A stretch of DNA of 64,000 bases from Bathynomus jamesi (Eukaryota > Arthropoda > Malacostraca > Isopoda > Cirolanidae): positions 1 through 64,000 of the forward strand of contig JAJOZX010009431.1 of assembly GCA_023014485.1 (NCBI GenBank). The letters run 5' to 3'. Positions 31,332 through 40,979 of the stretch are shown here, one piece after another. The translations under genes were made by a program, and so were the position numbers. The notes under the pieces were generated by a model. The model had not been told where the DNA came from and made no database searches. It worked only from the letters and a program-made list of their open reading frames with translations. The first letter of the stretch is position 1, and each line of letters opens with the position of its first letter.

Positions 31332-31430
31332 CTTATAAGCGCACACACACACACACACCACACCACTACTATAAGCATACACACACACACACACACACTA
31401 CTATAAGCATACACACACACTACCTATAAG
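31205..31430. repeat. (CA)n array with interspersed CTACCTATAAGCACTATG units
   Basis: Blocks of CA repeat alternate with the unit CTACCTATAAGCACTATG or shorter forms, six or so times. It is a higher-order tandem repeat, non-coding. Confidence 0.9.
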
Positions 31431-31828
31431 CATGAACGTACCAAAAGCAAAAGTAATACATCAAGCCATTAAAAACGAACTTACTCACCCCGAAAATAAA
31501 TTTGATCACGAAGGAATACAAACAAAGTAATCTTTTAATACGGGTTCGGGCAAGGGATTCAACTTTTTTAAGTTACCCTTTGCATTAAAGGGACAAAGTT
31601 AGATAGATTTATGAAAGTAAGTTTAGTGGCATAGTGATTTAGCGGGAATTAGAGACAGCATTTCGGAGCGCTCAAAAGCGACTTAAAAAAAAAAACAACT
31701 TTGTTTTCAAGAGTCTTTGATTTGTTGTTTTTTTTCTTTTTTAATACGGATAAATAGGTTTATACATTAATTAAAAAAAAGTATTCAAAATCATTAACTA
31801 ACTAACTAACTAACTAATATATAATCTA

Positions 31829-32601
31829 CAGGGTGTCCCATAAGTCCGGCATCATAGTAAAAAATAAAAAAAGGCAAAACAAAAGCTTTTATTTACAGAA
31901 CGTGCTCAATTGTTCACCATTGTTTTCAATACACAAATTCAGACGTGATACCCAGTCAGCAAGCACACGGTGAATGATGTCAGGAGTAATGGTGTTACAT
32001 GCCCCAATAATGCGCTGCCGCAAATGTTCAACACTCCTAATTTTCTCTGCGTATACCAGCGCTTTCAAGTGGCCCCAGAGATAAAAATCTAGTGGCGTGA
32101 GATCCGGGCTTCTAGCTGGCCATTCCACAGGCCCTCGACGTCCTATACCAATGACCAGGAAATTGTTGGTACAGGTATTCCCTTTCTTGGGTGCTGTAAT
32201 GTGCAGGAGCGCCGTCTTGCTGGAACCATGTTGGGAAATTTCCTTCTTCGTTCAAGACACTGGGAAATGCTTCTTCCTTGAGCATACGTAGGTAGGTGCC
32301 TCCAGTGACATGTTCATCGAAAAAGAGGGGGCCTATGATGCGATCCTTCCAAATGCCACACCATACCATCACCCGAGATGCACCTTGTTCTTTTGAAGTT
32401 TGAAGAGGTATACCAGTGAGGGTTGTTTTGAGGCCAGTAGCGGGTGTTCTCTCGATTTACCTCACCATTTCCATAAAAAACAGCCTCGTCACTGAACAGA
32501 ATGGTGGACGGGAAATTGGCATCCCGAGCATATGAATTATGGTTTGTAGAAATAGAAAAATATTAATTTCTCCTATGATGCCGGACTTATGGGACACTCT
32601 G
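31829..32601 (-). mobile_element. mariner-type element, internally deleted
   Basis: The inverted ends start CAGGGTGTCCCATAAGTCCG; the right end has decayed to CACTCTG. On the minus strand it codes for a transposase that lacks its N-terminal half. The length of 773 bp compares with about 1.2 kb for a full element. Confidence 0.85.
31889..32510 (-). pseudogene. mariner-type transposase, N-terminally deleted and frameshifted
   Basis: In order: ILFSDEAVFYGNGEVNREN (first catalytic Asp region), VMVWCGIWKDRIIGPLFF, FQQDGAPAHYS (second Asp), a shift, then WPARSPDLTPLDFYLWGHLK (third Asp) and CIENNGEQLSTFCK. The helix-turn-helix part is absent because the deletion joins the terminal region directly to the catalytic core. 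All three acidic positions survive, but in different frames. Confidence 0.85.
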
Positions 32602-32685
32602 TGTAATATATATATATATATATGACATAAGTGTTAAGGAACGTTTCTGCACACGAGGAGGAGAGATAACGAATAAATGAAAAAT

Positions 32686-32764
32686 GAGGCGAACCGCCCG
32701 GGAATCGAACCCAGGGCCTTCCAATTGCCGGTTGGACGCGGTACCATTATGCTACGGACCTCGC
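32686..32764 (-). tRNA. tRNA-like module of SINE B
   Basis: The anticodon arm TCCAA/TTGGA is perfectly paired and closes the loop CCGGCAA, as in subfamily A. The B box is GGTTCGATTCC. The A-box arm (GTAGCATAATGGTACCGCGT) is slightly altered. It is treated as a SINE promoter. Confidence 0.5.
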
Positions 32765-32964
32765 TTAATCACAAATCGAAATTCTCCCACATAGGGCAGA
32801 AACCAATGCCCTGAGAGGGCACCCTCGCAAATCGTGAATATGCGCATATAACTGCAATGACCGCGCAGTATATAAATGAATAGAAACGACATAAGTGTTA
32901 AGGAACGTTTCTGCACACGAGGAGGAGAGATAACGAATGTGGGAGAATTTCGATTTGTGATTAA

Positions 32965-33043
32965 GCGAGGTCCGTAGCATAATGGTTGCGCGTCCAACCG
33001 GCAATTGGAAGGCCCTGGGTTCGATTCCCGGGCGGTTCGCCTC
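32965..33043 (+). tRNA. tRNA-like module of SINE B
   Basis: Same arms as at 33229-33306, with TGCGCG in place of AGCGCG after the A box. The leader upstream is cut by the inversion junction. Confidence 0.5.
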
Positions 33044-33228
33044 ATTTTTCATTTATTCGTTATCTCTCCTCCTCGTGTGCAGAAACGTTCCTTAACACTT
33101 ATGTCGTTTCTATTCATTTATATACTGCGCGGTCATTGCAGTTATATGCGCATATTCACGATTTGCGAGGGTGCCCTCTCAGGGCATTGGTTTCTGCCCT
33201 ATGTGGGAGAATTTCGATTTGTGATTAA

Positions 33229-33306
33229 GCGAGGTCCGTAGCATAATGGTAGCGCGTCCAACCGGCAATTGGAAGGCCCTGGGTTCGATTCCCGGGCGGT
33301 TCGCCT
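33229..33306 (+). tRNA. tRNA-like module of SINE B (best copy)
   Basis: It reads GAGGTCCGTAGCATAATGG, then GCGCGTCCAA-CCGGCAA-TTGGA and GGGTTCGATTCCCGGGCGG. The T arm and anticodon arm are well paired; the acceptor stem is only partly paired. The C at position 33 and a GGC triplet speak against a working tRNA. Confidence 0.55.
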
Positions 33307-33419
33307 CATTTTTCATTTATTCGTTATCTCTCCTCCTCGTGTGCAGAAACGTTCCTTAACACTTATGTCGTTTCTATTCATTTATATACTGCGCGGTCAT
33401 TGCAGTTATATGCATATAT

Positions 33420-33776
33420 ATATATATATATATAATCATGAATTTCATGAAATTCATGAGAAAGTGTATTTGAAACTTACAAAGATTACAAAGATTTCTT
33501 AATTTGTTGAATCTATGTTTGAAATTATGGAGAAAGTTAGTTTTATTGAATTGATATTTGTTAACAAATTCTTCAACAAATCTAGTCAATTTTTGTTCAC
33601 CTTTAGTACCTATATTTGGGGGGGGGGGGATGTAATCCTTCGTTAGTGTCTCTATGAGCAAGTATTTTCTACAGTAACGTGTCCAAGTAGACATTAAAAA
33701 CATGCCACATATAACTAAGGACTGTCGTGGTTTGTTGTATAAATACGTTTTAGCATTACTTATACAACGATACCCT
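33420..33776. other. gene-free, nothing recognised
   Basis: An AT-rich stretch with a poly-G run near 33620. A short imperfect inverted word (ATGAATTTCATGAAATTCAT) lies at 33438-33458. Confidence 0.4.
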
Positions 33777-34252
33777 ACCAAATAGGTTCGTCGTTAAAAG
33801 GTTAACTGACCTTCAACATGGAAAGAAAAATTGCTCTTGTGAGGGTTCTACCCCCCCCCCCCCCCCCATAAAACTCCCCTGATTGGTTGTCATGTCGGTG
33901 GTATAAAGGGGTTTAGGATCAATGAAAGAAAGCCACCCCCGGCCTTCTTTAGTAGCTTTATAAGGCTAACTAACGAAAATATTACGACCTAACCTAACTA
34001 ATCGTTAGGTCAACTGTACGCCCTTGACGACTGGTTAGGTTAGGACGTTATATTTTCGTTAGTTAGCCTTATAAAGCTAACTAAAGAAGGCTCGGGGTGG
34101 CTTTCTTTCATTGATCCTAAACCCCTTTATACCACCGACATGACAACCAATCAGGGGAGTTTTATGGGGGGGGGGGGGTTGAACCCTCACAAGAGCAATT
34201 TTTCTTTCCATGTTGAAGGTCAGTTAACCTTTTAACGACGAACCTATTTGGT
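33777..34252. repeat. 476-bp palindrome with the foldback core in its centre
   Basis: The arms run from ACCAAATAGGTTCGTCG (33777) inward and mirror from AACCTATTTGGT (34241-34252) inward, centred near 34014. Each arm has a homopolymer (C-run near 33850, G-run near 34165), GGATCAATGAAAGAAAGCCA and TTCGTTAGTTAGC. The arms differ by few bases and by run length. The centre is the CTTATAAGGC foldback core. Confidence 0.9.
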
Positions 34253-34524
34253 GGTTAATCCTAAATGCGACTTGTATTTGAAACGGTACATATTCGACCC
34301 AGTCGTCGTTAGGGGCCAGAAATTAAATTCACTCTTATCCATTCGCTTTAAAAACCACGAAAGTAATATTCAAAGTTTTCGTTTAAATAAATAATTAAAT
34401 AAAAAAAGTTTTTGAAACTTCAAAAAAATTTTTTTTCTTGGAAAAAATTTTTGGACAAATTTTTGTTAGACGAACTTCCGAAATAATTTTACTTTTACGC
34501 ATTTCATTTTCTATTTTACTTGTG

Positions 34525-34558
<34 letters not shown>

Positions 34559-34857
34559 CTTACTCAAAATATGTAAATTAAAGTGTAAAGGAAAATATCT
34601 TTGGCGAACAATCATCCAATTGAACAAATATATATATATATATAATAAACGATCAAGAGTGAAGAACAGAGGAATGCTGTATTCATAAAAATAATTCATT
34701 CAACAGAAATTTCAAAGGGTTTAAAACTTTTTTTTTTTTTTTTTCCTTAGGTCAGAAATGGTGGGTGGATTGATTCCCAGATTTCATGTACAAAAATTTT
34801 TCGTATAGTTTCAATTCCACCAATTTATTCTTTAAAGAGAAGAAATAATTGTGAAGG

Positions 34858-34892
<35 letters not shown>

Positions 34893-35031
34893 TCGAAATT
34901 TTTTATTTTATTTAAACAAACCCTTTGTTCGAATTTTGTACTAACAAAGGACCGCTTCCAAAATTATGAGGTCTCTTTTTATTAAAATTAAACTAAATAA
35001 TAGATGTTATTTTAAAAATAAATTTTGGGTT
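34253..35031. other. gene-free stretch with microsatellites and a repeat copy
   Basis: It contains (GT)n at 34525-34557, (CA)n at 34861-34890, and the second copy of the poly-T repeat at 34693-34792. No coding signal is seen. Confidence 0.5.
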
Positions 35032-35232
35032 CTTTTGCATTATCCTCCCAACACTAATTTTTTATATAATGTTGGTTTGGTTTTGGTTATGGTACTTTAT
35101 TTCCTTCCATTATAAAAAAAATTAGTGTTGGGATTAGGTTAGGTTAGGTTAGATTAAAAACAGCCCGCCGCAGTCGTTAGCCGTAGTTAGCCGGCTTCAG
35201 AAAAAATTAGTGTTGGGAGGATAATGCAAAAG
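35032..35232. mobile_element. 201-bp MITE with perfect 32-bp inverted ends
   Basis: The ends CTTTTGCATTATCCTCCCAA... (35032-35063) and the exact complement (35201-35232) are perfect over 32 bp. A third partial copy of the end, AAAATTAGTGTTGGGA, lies inside at about 35117-35133, followed by three TTAGG units. No target duplication is clear. Confidence 0.8.
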
Positions 35233-35961
35233 TACAAAATTTTGTTTACATTTGAAACACGTACAGTATAAAACTATATTACTTGGAACTGGAATTGGAA
35301 TTTAATAGGAATGTGGCAAATTTGAAAATGATTAATCCTGAGTAAATATAATCTTATGTGGGTTTTTAATCTAAATCAGATTTTGGACCACCTGAAGATC
35401 AGGGCCCCCGTGTATTCTTGTGGGCTACGTCGTAGCCAATGTCGTAACACCGCTTCCCGTTGATCAGCGAAGTTAAATGACATTGGGTCTGGGTAGTAGT
35501 TGTTGTTGTTGTTTAGCCGATAGCCCACCCTGATCGAGCAAGCCGGCGGCACGCGGGTAACCGATCGCCCTCTCCGGAGTGGACTAGAGGTTCAGCGCAC
35601 TAGTGATATTGTGTTGTCTTTTGTGTTGTGTTCTATGTTGTGCTAGAGCGGTACAGTCTGTCATAATGTGTTCAATTGTTTGTGGTGTGTCCTGGCACGA
35701 GTGGCAGGTGTCGTCTGTGGAGTTGTCTAGTCTGTGTTTATATGTCTATAAGTTGGGGGTGATGTCCCCATTGGAATCGTACTAAGTTAACTCGATCCGA
35801 TCTGCTCAGGCTGATCTCTAACCTGTTAATGGGTAGCGGCTTCACACCTAGGACCGCATTCGGACCGAGTCGTGTCAGTGCTTTGTGGGTTAGGGTGTGT
35901 GTGTGTGTATGTGTTTTCTATACTGTGTGATGTCTGTGGGGCGTGGTATGGAATGGAGTAT

Positions 35962-38900
35962 TTAGGTATAATGTCTATCTGGTGTTACCTTAATGGTACA
36001 AGGTGTCAGTGCATGACTGTACATGTAGTGGCAAGGGTGTTGTGGGTTAGTTGTCGCTGCTGCCATGAATTGTGTTCCCCTCATGTCTAAATGTTCCCTA
36101 ACTTTCAGTATTTTTGTTTCTGTTTGCAGGTGTTCTATTGGTGTTGTTTGAGTGCATCCTGTAATGATACGAAGTGCGTTGTTTTGTATTGTCTGTAAGG
36201 TGTTTATGTGTGTTTGAGATAATGGGTGCCTAGCATGGGCTAGCATAATCCATAACTGAGCGAATATATTGTTTGTACATGAGTGATGTTATTTCCTGCT
36301 GGTGTCCAAAGTTTGTGCCTGTTAGTACCAGTGGCGGCTCGTCGGTAGACACTGCGGAACTGCAGCACCCCTAAATTTTTTATTTACAATTGAAATAATC
36401 AAGAACAATATAAGGATGAGCTCACTGAATAACTTTTTCAATAACTTTTGAAACTTATTCATTGCTCAATGCTCATCCTTTTATTTCAGTAATTATTTGA
36501 ACCCATTCTTAGAGACAGCACCCCTAGAATTTTTAGTCACGAGCCGCCACTGGTTAGTACCCTAAGCGTGTTAAGGCTTGACGTACATTTGTTTTTAATG
36601 TCCTGAATGTGGTTTGCAGAAGATAATGATGCGTTGTATGTGACCCCAAGCATTTTGGTCCTGTGAGTGTGTTGAATGTTGGTGTTGTTTAGTGTAAGCT
36701 GTGGAGTTATCTGGTGTTCTTTTGTGTTGTAAGCAAGGTTATGGTTGATTTTGTGGGTGCTACTTTGAGTCTATTGTGTGTGAGCCAGTCTTGTATACTG
36801 TTTATATATGTTTGTAGGTTATTTGTAGCGGTGTCGATATTGTTGTGGGTGGATGTTAGAGTGATGTCATCTGCATATGATGATAAGGTAAGCTTGTTAT
36901 CTATGGGTGTTGGAATGTCATGCATGTATAAGTTGAACAGTGTTGGTGGGAGAACAGAGCCTTGAGGGACCCCGTTCTGAAAAAGCTTGTTTTTGGATGA
37001 CTTGCCATTAAATGTGACATGTGAGTATCTTCCTGAAAGATAGTTGCTCAGCCACCTTTTGGTGTTATTGTGCATGTTTGTGTTGAGTATTTTGTTTATG
37101 AGAGGGAAGCGTGGGAGAGTATCAAATGCTTTACTAATGTCTATTGTTGCTAATAGTGTACGTGGAACTGGTTGTCTGGAGTTGATGCCATCCATGATGT
37201 GCTGCGTGAGGTTAGTGAGTAATGTCGTTTGAATGGTGAGGTCTGAATCCATGTTGAGTAGGCGATAGTGGTATGTGTGGGTTGGTGATTTGTAAGATTA
37301 GTCTTTCTGTTACTTTGGAAGGTGTGCATAGTAAAGTAATGGGTCTATAGGAAGCTGGTTCTGTTGGATTTTTGTTTGGTTTGAGTAGTGTAATAATTTT
37401 ACCTTGTTTCCATATGTTACGAATAATACAGTGTTGGTATGAATATGTGCTGATATTTGTGAGAGCTGATATTCCCTGTGGGCCCAAGTGTTTAAGGTGT
37501 ATGTTAGATATGTTGTCTGGTCCACTAGCCTTCGAATTCTTAATGTTTTTGATGATCTTGGTGGTCTGGTCTGTATTGAAGGGTGTAATGGTCGTGTCGA
37601 GTCCGTAGGTTTTCTTGTGTCTGGCTGTTTGTCTGTCTGCGTGTTTCTGGTTGTTGTCTCTGTTTAAGTGACTTATCTTTGCGTAGTGATTAACTAGAAT
37701 GTTAGCTTGTTGTGTATATGTTGGGATATTATTTTGGCTGCGACAGATAGCCGCGTGTGAGGTGTGAATGCCGCTGTTAGAGTGGGTAATGCTGTTTATA
37801 GTCTTGTATAGCCTGGATGTATCTGTGGAGTGGTTTAGTGTTGTTATGAATTCCCTAAATGTTCCTGTTTTTTTTTCTTTGAGTTTGTTGTTTATTTCTG
37901 TGTTGAGCTGTTGTATCTGCTGTTTTATGGTTTCTGTGTGTGGTGTTTGTGTGTTATGTTTGAGGTTGTTACGTTGCCTTATGAGGTGGGCTATTTCTCT
38001 AGTGTAATGTTGCCCTTGGGTATGTATTTGTTCGCATTATTGATGATCTGATTAAATGTCTTGAGTGTTGTATTGATGTTTATGATGGGTGTGCTGTTGA
38101 ATGTGGTGAATTGTTCCTCAGTCTGTATTTTGAACTGTTCCCAATCAGCTTTCTTGTAATTTCTGTAAGTGTGACTAAGGCTGTTGGGGCAGAGTGTAGA
38201 ATGTGTTGTAATGATGATGGACAGGTGGTCTGATGACAGTTTTCTGTTCTCCATTGTGTATGTGTTGCTAGTGAGGGGGAACAGAACGTCATGTCTGGGG
38301 ATGAGTTTGAGTATCCTGCTTGATGTGGTATGTGTGTATGTTATTCTGTATTGTTAAGAATGCAGAGGCTGTTTAGTTGTGTGGCTATGTTAGCGTCTCT
38401 GGTGTTGCTTTGGTTGTGCAGGTACCAACTAGTGTCTTTAGCGTTGAAGTCTCCTCCTAAGATGACATTAGTGAGAGAGGCCAGATTGTGTAACTGTGGA
38501 TTGTAATTGGCTGGCACCTGAGGTGAACTATCTGGTGGGATGTAAATGTTGATTAGTGTGGTGTTGTGTTTTGCGCGTGTTTTAATGTTAACTGCCTGTA
38601 TATCGTGTTATCTGCTTGGATTGTGTTTGTAATGTTTTGGGTGGCATCAGTGTAGCTAATGCTTTACGTATGTAAGTGATGACTCCACCCCCGTGATCCC
38701 AAGTACGATCTTGACGGATCGCCGAGAAGTCAGGGATGGTGGGTGTTTTGTGTGTGCGTTTTAGTTTTGTTTTTTGTATAAGGTATGTGAATGTTTTGTT
38801 TGTGCACGAATTCCCTAAGCTGCATGATTTTGTTTGTGAGGCCATCTACGTTGTACTGTAATATGTTAATATTATACTTCTGTATGTGTCTCATGGTGCT

Positions 38901-39083
38901 ATTGTGTCTATGTATTTGTGTATGGTGACATGTGTAAGTTGTAGTGGGGCCTGGATTAGTCTTAATGTCGCCGGAGAGTAAGAGTAGTCCGGGGAGCACA
39001 CAATTGCTCCCCGTAAATGAAAAAAATAGCACGCTGAGAATAGCTCCGGCCCCGGGAGCCGATCGGCACTCTGACCGTGCCAC
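35962..39083 (-). pseudogene. LINE ORF: 2A-like peptide, endonuclease and RT (frameshifted)
   Basis: It starts at 39083. After a hydrophobic stretch it reads LLLLSGDIKTNPGP (38946-38987), close to a 2A ribosome-skipping peptide. The endonuclease begins NINILQYNVDGLTNKIMQLR and includes RQDRTWDHGGGV. Stops follow. RT blocks: SKASGPDNISNIHLKHLG, YRPITLLCTPSKVTERLIL, motif A ATIDISKAFDTLPR, motif B NGVPQGSVLPPTLFNLYMHD, and the catalytic SYADDITLT. A C-terminal part (MLAHARHPLS, RIITGCTQTTP) ends near 35962. The longest intact piece is 37252-36707. Confidence 0.85.
36329..36552. mobile_element. 224-bp hAT MITE inside the LINE
   Basis: The ends are CAGTGGCGGCTCGTC and GAGCCGCCACTG, flanked by a perfect 8-bp duplication GTTAGTAC (36321-36328 and 36553-36560). 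The inside repeats CAGCACCCCTA near both ends. Confidence 0.95.
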
Positions 39084-39736
39084 GCAACAGGCCGTCGACT
39101 GCCAGTCTGGCCAACCGAAAAAACAGTAGTTGGATGGGAGACCGTCCTTCGCGTCCAGATTATGTAGCGACCCGTGGTTCGGATCCTACGTAAAACTGTA
39201 GGTCCCCTCCGTCATATGACCTTAGATGTTGCGAAGGAGGTTAAACAAACCCAATAATTATTATGTATTCTTTTTTTTGCTTTACAGTACCAAATATAAT
39301 AATAAATTAAATTGAATACCCGGTTAGGTCAACTGTACGCCCTTGACGATTGGTTAGGTTAAGTCGTGATATTTTCGTTAGTTTTAACGAAGATATCATT
39401 TGGTAATTGAAGCTGGGAGCCCTTATCTTCAGGTGATCCCAGATCTTTTTTTTGAAGTAACATCACTTATTTAGTTTAATTTTAGCAAACTTCACTGTAA
39501 TAATTTTCAACACGATACTTTCTTAGTCTAAAATTCAAAGAAAGTTCTTGTTTAAAGTAAATAGTTTTGTTTTTTTTGCGAAAGTTTCTTTTGTTGTTAA
39601 CCCTTCAGCGCACAGTGTTAATTTTGCTGATTTTGCTCTGGCTAACGCCAGACGATTTTATTCAGTCTCGGAAAACACCCTCTGTGCAGTAAAGGGTTAA
39701 CCAACAAACAAACCGTCAAATAAATTTGGTTGAAGC

Positions 39737-40490
39737 AACCAACCTCTGCTGTTTAACGTGTATATTGATGGGTTAATTGCCTCACTTAATAAGGGAAAAG
39801 TTGGATGTTGTATAAATAACATAAGGATAAATAACTTAGTCTATGCCGATGATATGGTATTAATAAGTCCCTCTGTCAAAGGTCTGCATTGTCTTCTAAA
39901 AGTCTGCGAATTATATTCGCAGAACCACGATATTCTTTTTAATGTTACAAAAACTAAAGTTATGCAGTTCCATCCCAAAAGCTCTGATCAGTCAGCTGAT
40001 ATTAGTTTCAAAATGAGAGGTGAACCAATAGAGAAGGTACACGAGTTTAAGTACGAGTATTTGAGTCAAATTATCACCAGCTCCTTGAGTGATGACCTAG
40101 ATACAAGAAAACAATATCGAAGCGTCGGGGCTAAAGCAAACATGACTATAAGGAGCTTCCGATTCTGTACAAGTGAAGTTAAAGACACACTCTTCCATGC
40201 CTTCTGCACTAATATTTATGGGCAGCAACTCCGGGTGAATTATAAAAAAAGATTCTGGGAGAAACCTAAATTTTCTTTATAAAAGATCTTTCAGATTCCT
40301 ACAGTACAAGAGTTACGCCCAAGATGCTTAGCTTCGCAAATGTTTGCTAACCACAATGTCTCGAGCTTCCCGGAGGTGACAAGATGTACTGAATGCAGCC
40401 GAATGCAAAGAATTAAAAAATCAGCCAAACCAATTGTCCAAAGTATTCATCGGTCCTGCCATACGTCATCTAAGTTATGGTATTCATGGT
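39737..40490 (+). pseudogene. LINE RT fragment (palm to C-terminus)
   Basis: It enters as QPLLFNVYIDGLIASLNKGK and has the catalytic VYADDMVLISPS at 39838-39873, followed by LFNVTKTKVMQFHPKS. The frame is open to 40282. After a shift it continues PTVQELRPRCLASQMF and SSFPEVTRCTECSRMQRIK to about 40410. The 5' part is missing. The family is a non-LTR retrotransposon; the clade is not certain. Confidence 0.75.
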
Positions 40491-40601
40491 ATGAAAACGT
40501 TTGTCTGTGGCTCCACTTAACTTTAACATTGTTATTTTCATTATTTTTATTTTTATTTTTATTTGTTATATGGATTATTGGTCTGCCAATAAACTTTTCA
40601 T

Positions 40602-40604
<3 letters not shown>

Positions 40605-40694
<90 letters not shown>

Positions 40695-40700
40695 CATACT
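40605..40700. repeat. (CA)n-(TA)n microsatellite
   Basis: About 48 bp of CA repeats pass into alternating TA and CA blocks. It lies at the 3' side of the LINE fragment and may be its tail. Confidence 0.95.
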
Positions 40701-40979
40701 GTATATATGACCAAAATTTAAGTTACATTGTTTTAATTAATTGGCAATATAGTTGAGATTTGTCCTACAGCTTTCAGTTACCGTATTCTTTCTGTACTAA
40801 TTCAGGGAATTTTCAAAAGCGGACTGTATACCTCATCACTCCTATATAGATTCTTAAAATTCGTATTTTCCTTCCAACCTGAATCTTTCTCGCTAAAAAG
40901 TATTACAAACTCATTAAACTTGTTTTTATTCCACTATGCGCCATGTTAATTTCGATACCATTCCTTTCGACCTTTCAAA

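Larger units (their letters stand above)
32624..33410. mobile_element. cluster of SINE subfamily B copies in both orientations
   Basis: A minus copy (32624-32850), a minus tail fragment (about 32845-32938), a plus copy cut at its leader (32939-33140) and a full plus copy (33141-33410) are joined. The unit is leader GAGGGTGCCCTCTCAGGGC, tRNA-like module, and tail CATTTTTCATTTATTCGTTA ... ACTTATGTCGTTTCTATTC. It has the same architecture as subfamily A at 3181-4092 but is clearly diverged. The junction at 32938/32939 is a head-to-head turn like those of subfamily A. (TA)n lies on both outer sides. Confidence 0.8.
35503..39124 (-). mobile_element. LINE (I/Vingi-like), near full length, inserted in the 5S part of a SINE
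   Basis: On the minus strand it runs from GTTTTTTCGGTTGGCCAG to a (CAA)n tail at 35503-35512. The 8-bp duplication AGTAGTTG lies at 35495-35502 and 39125-39132. It holds an endonuclease and RT with several frameshifts and is interrupted by a hAT MITE at 36329-36552. The clade call rests on the style of the RT only. Confidence 0.85.
35420..39263 (+). mobile_element. 5S rRNA-derived SINE (SINE3-like), split by a LINE
   Basis: The parts 35420-35502 and 39133-39263 join into about 214 bp. The first part resembles a 5S rRNA gene (CCCGTTGATCAGCGAAGTTA, TGGGTCTGGGTAGTA), continuing after the LINE with GTTGGATGGGAGACCG. The tail contains TACGTAAAACTGTAGGTCCC, also seen at 47560-47585. A 9-bp duplication TGTATTCTT flanks it (35411-35419 and 39264-39272). 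The 5S part is diverged, so a pol III promoter role is inferred. Confidence 0.75.
35385..39440. mobile_element. foldback element carrying a SINE and a LINE
   Basis: The left end is GGACCACCTGAAGATCAGGG (35385) and the right end is TTATCTTCAGGTGATCC (to 39440). These are the ends of the family at 50139-50291 and 58100-58301. The flanks CAGATTTT (35377-35384) and CAGATCTT (39441-39448) match at 7 of 8. The right half still has the family core (39323-39395). Everything else was inserted later. Confidence 0.8.

Noticed and set aside
31030..31338. Open frame of His/Thr repeats next to a polar N-terminus
   Set aside because: It is a (CA)n microsatellite read in frame; there is no conserved domain and no codon bias.
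33229..33306. Functional tRNA-Ala(GGC) gene
   Set aside because: C at position 33, poor acceptor pairing in subfamily B, and multiple copies inside a dispersed repeat with conserved flanks on both sides.
35142..35160. Telomere-like TTAGG units
   Set aside because: Only three units inside a MITE; no array. It does not indicate a chromosome end.
35420..35502. Genuine 5S rRNA gene interrupted by a LINE
   Set aside because: The 5S part is too diverged, it has a SINE-type tail shared with 47560-47585, and it has its own 9-bp duplication, so a 5S-derived SINE fits better.
40340..40756. 138-codon frame running through (CA)n and (TA)n
   Set aside because: The first part is the end of the LINE fragment in frame, and the rest is microsatellite.
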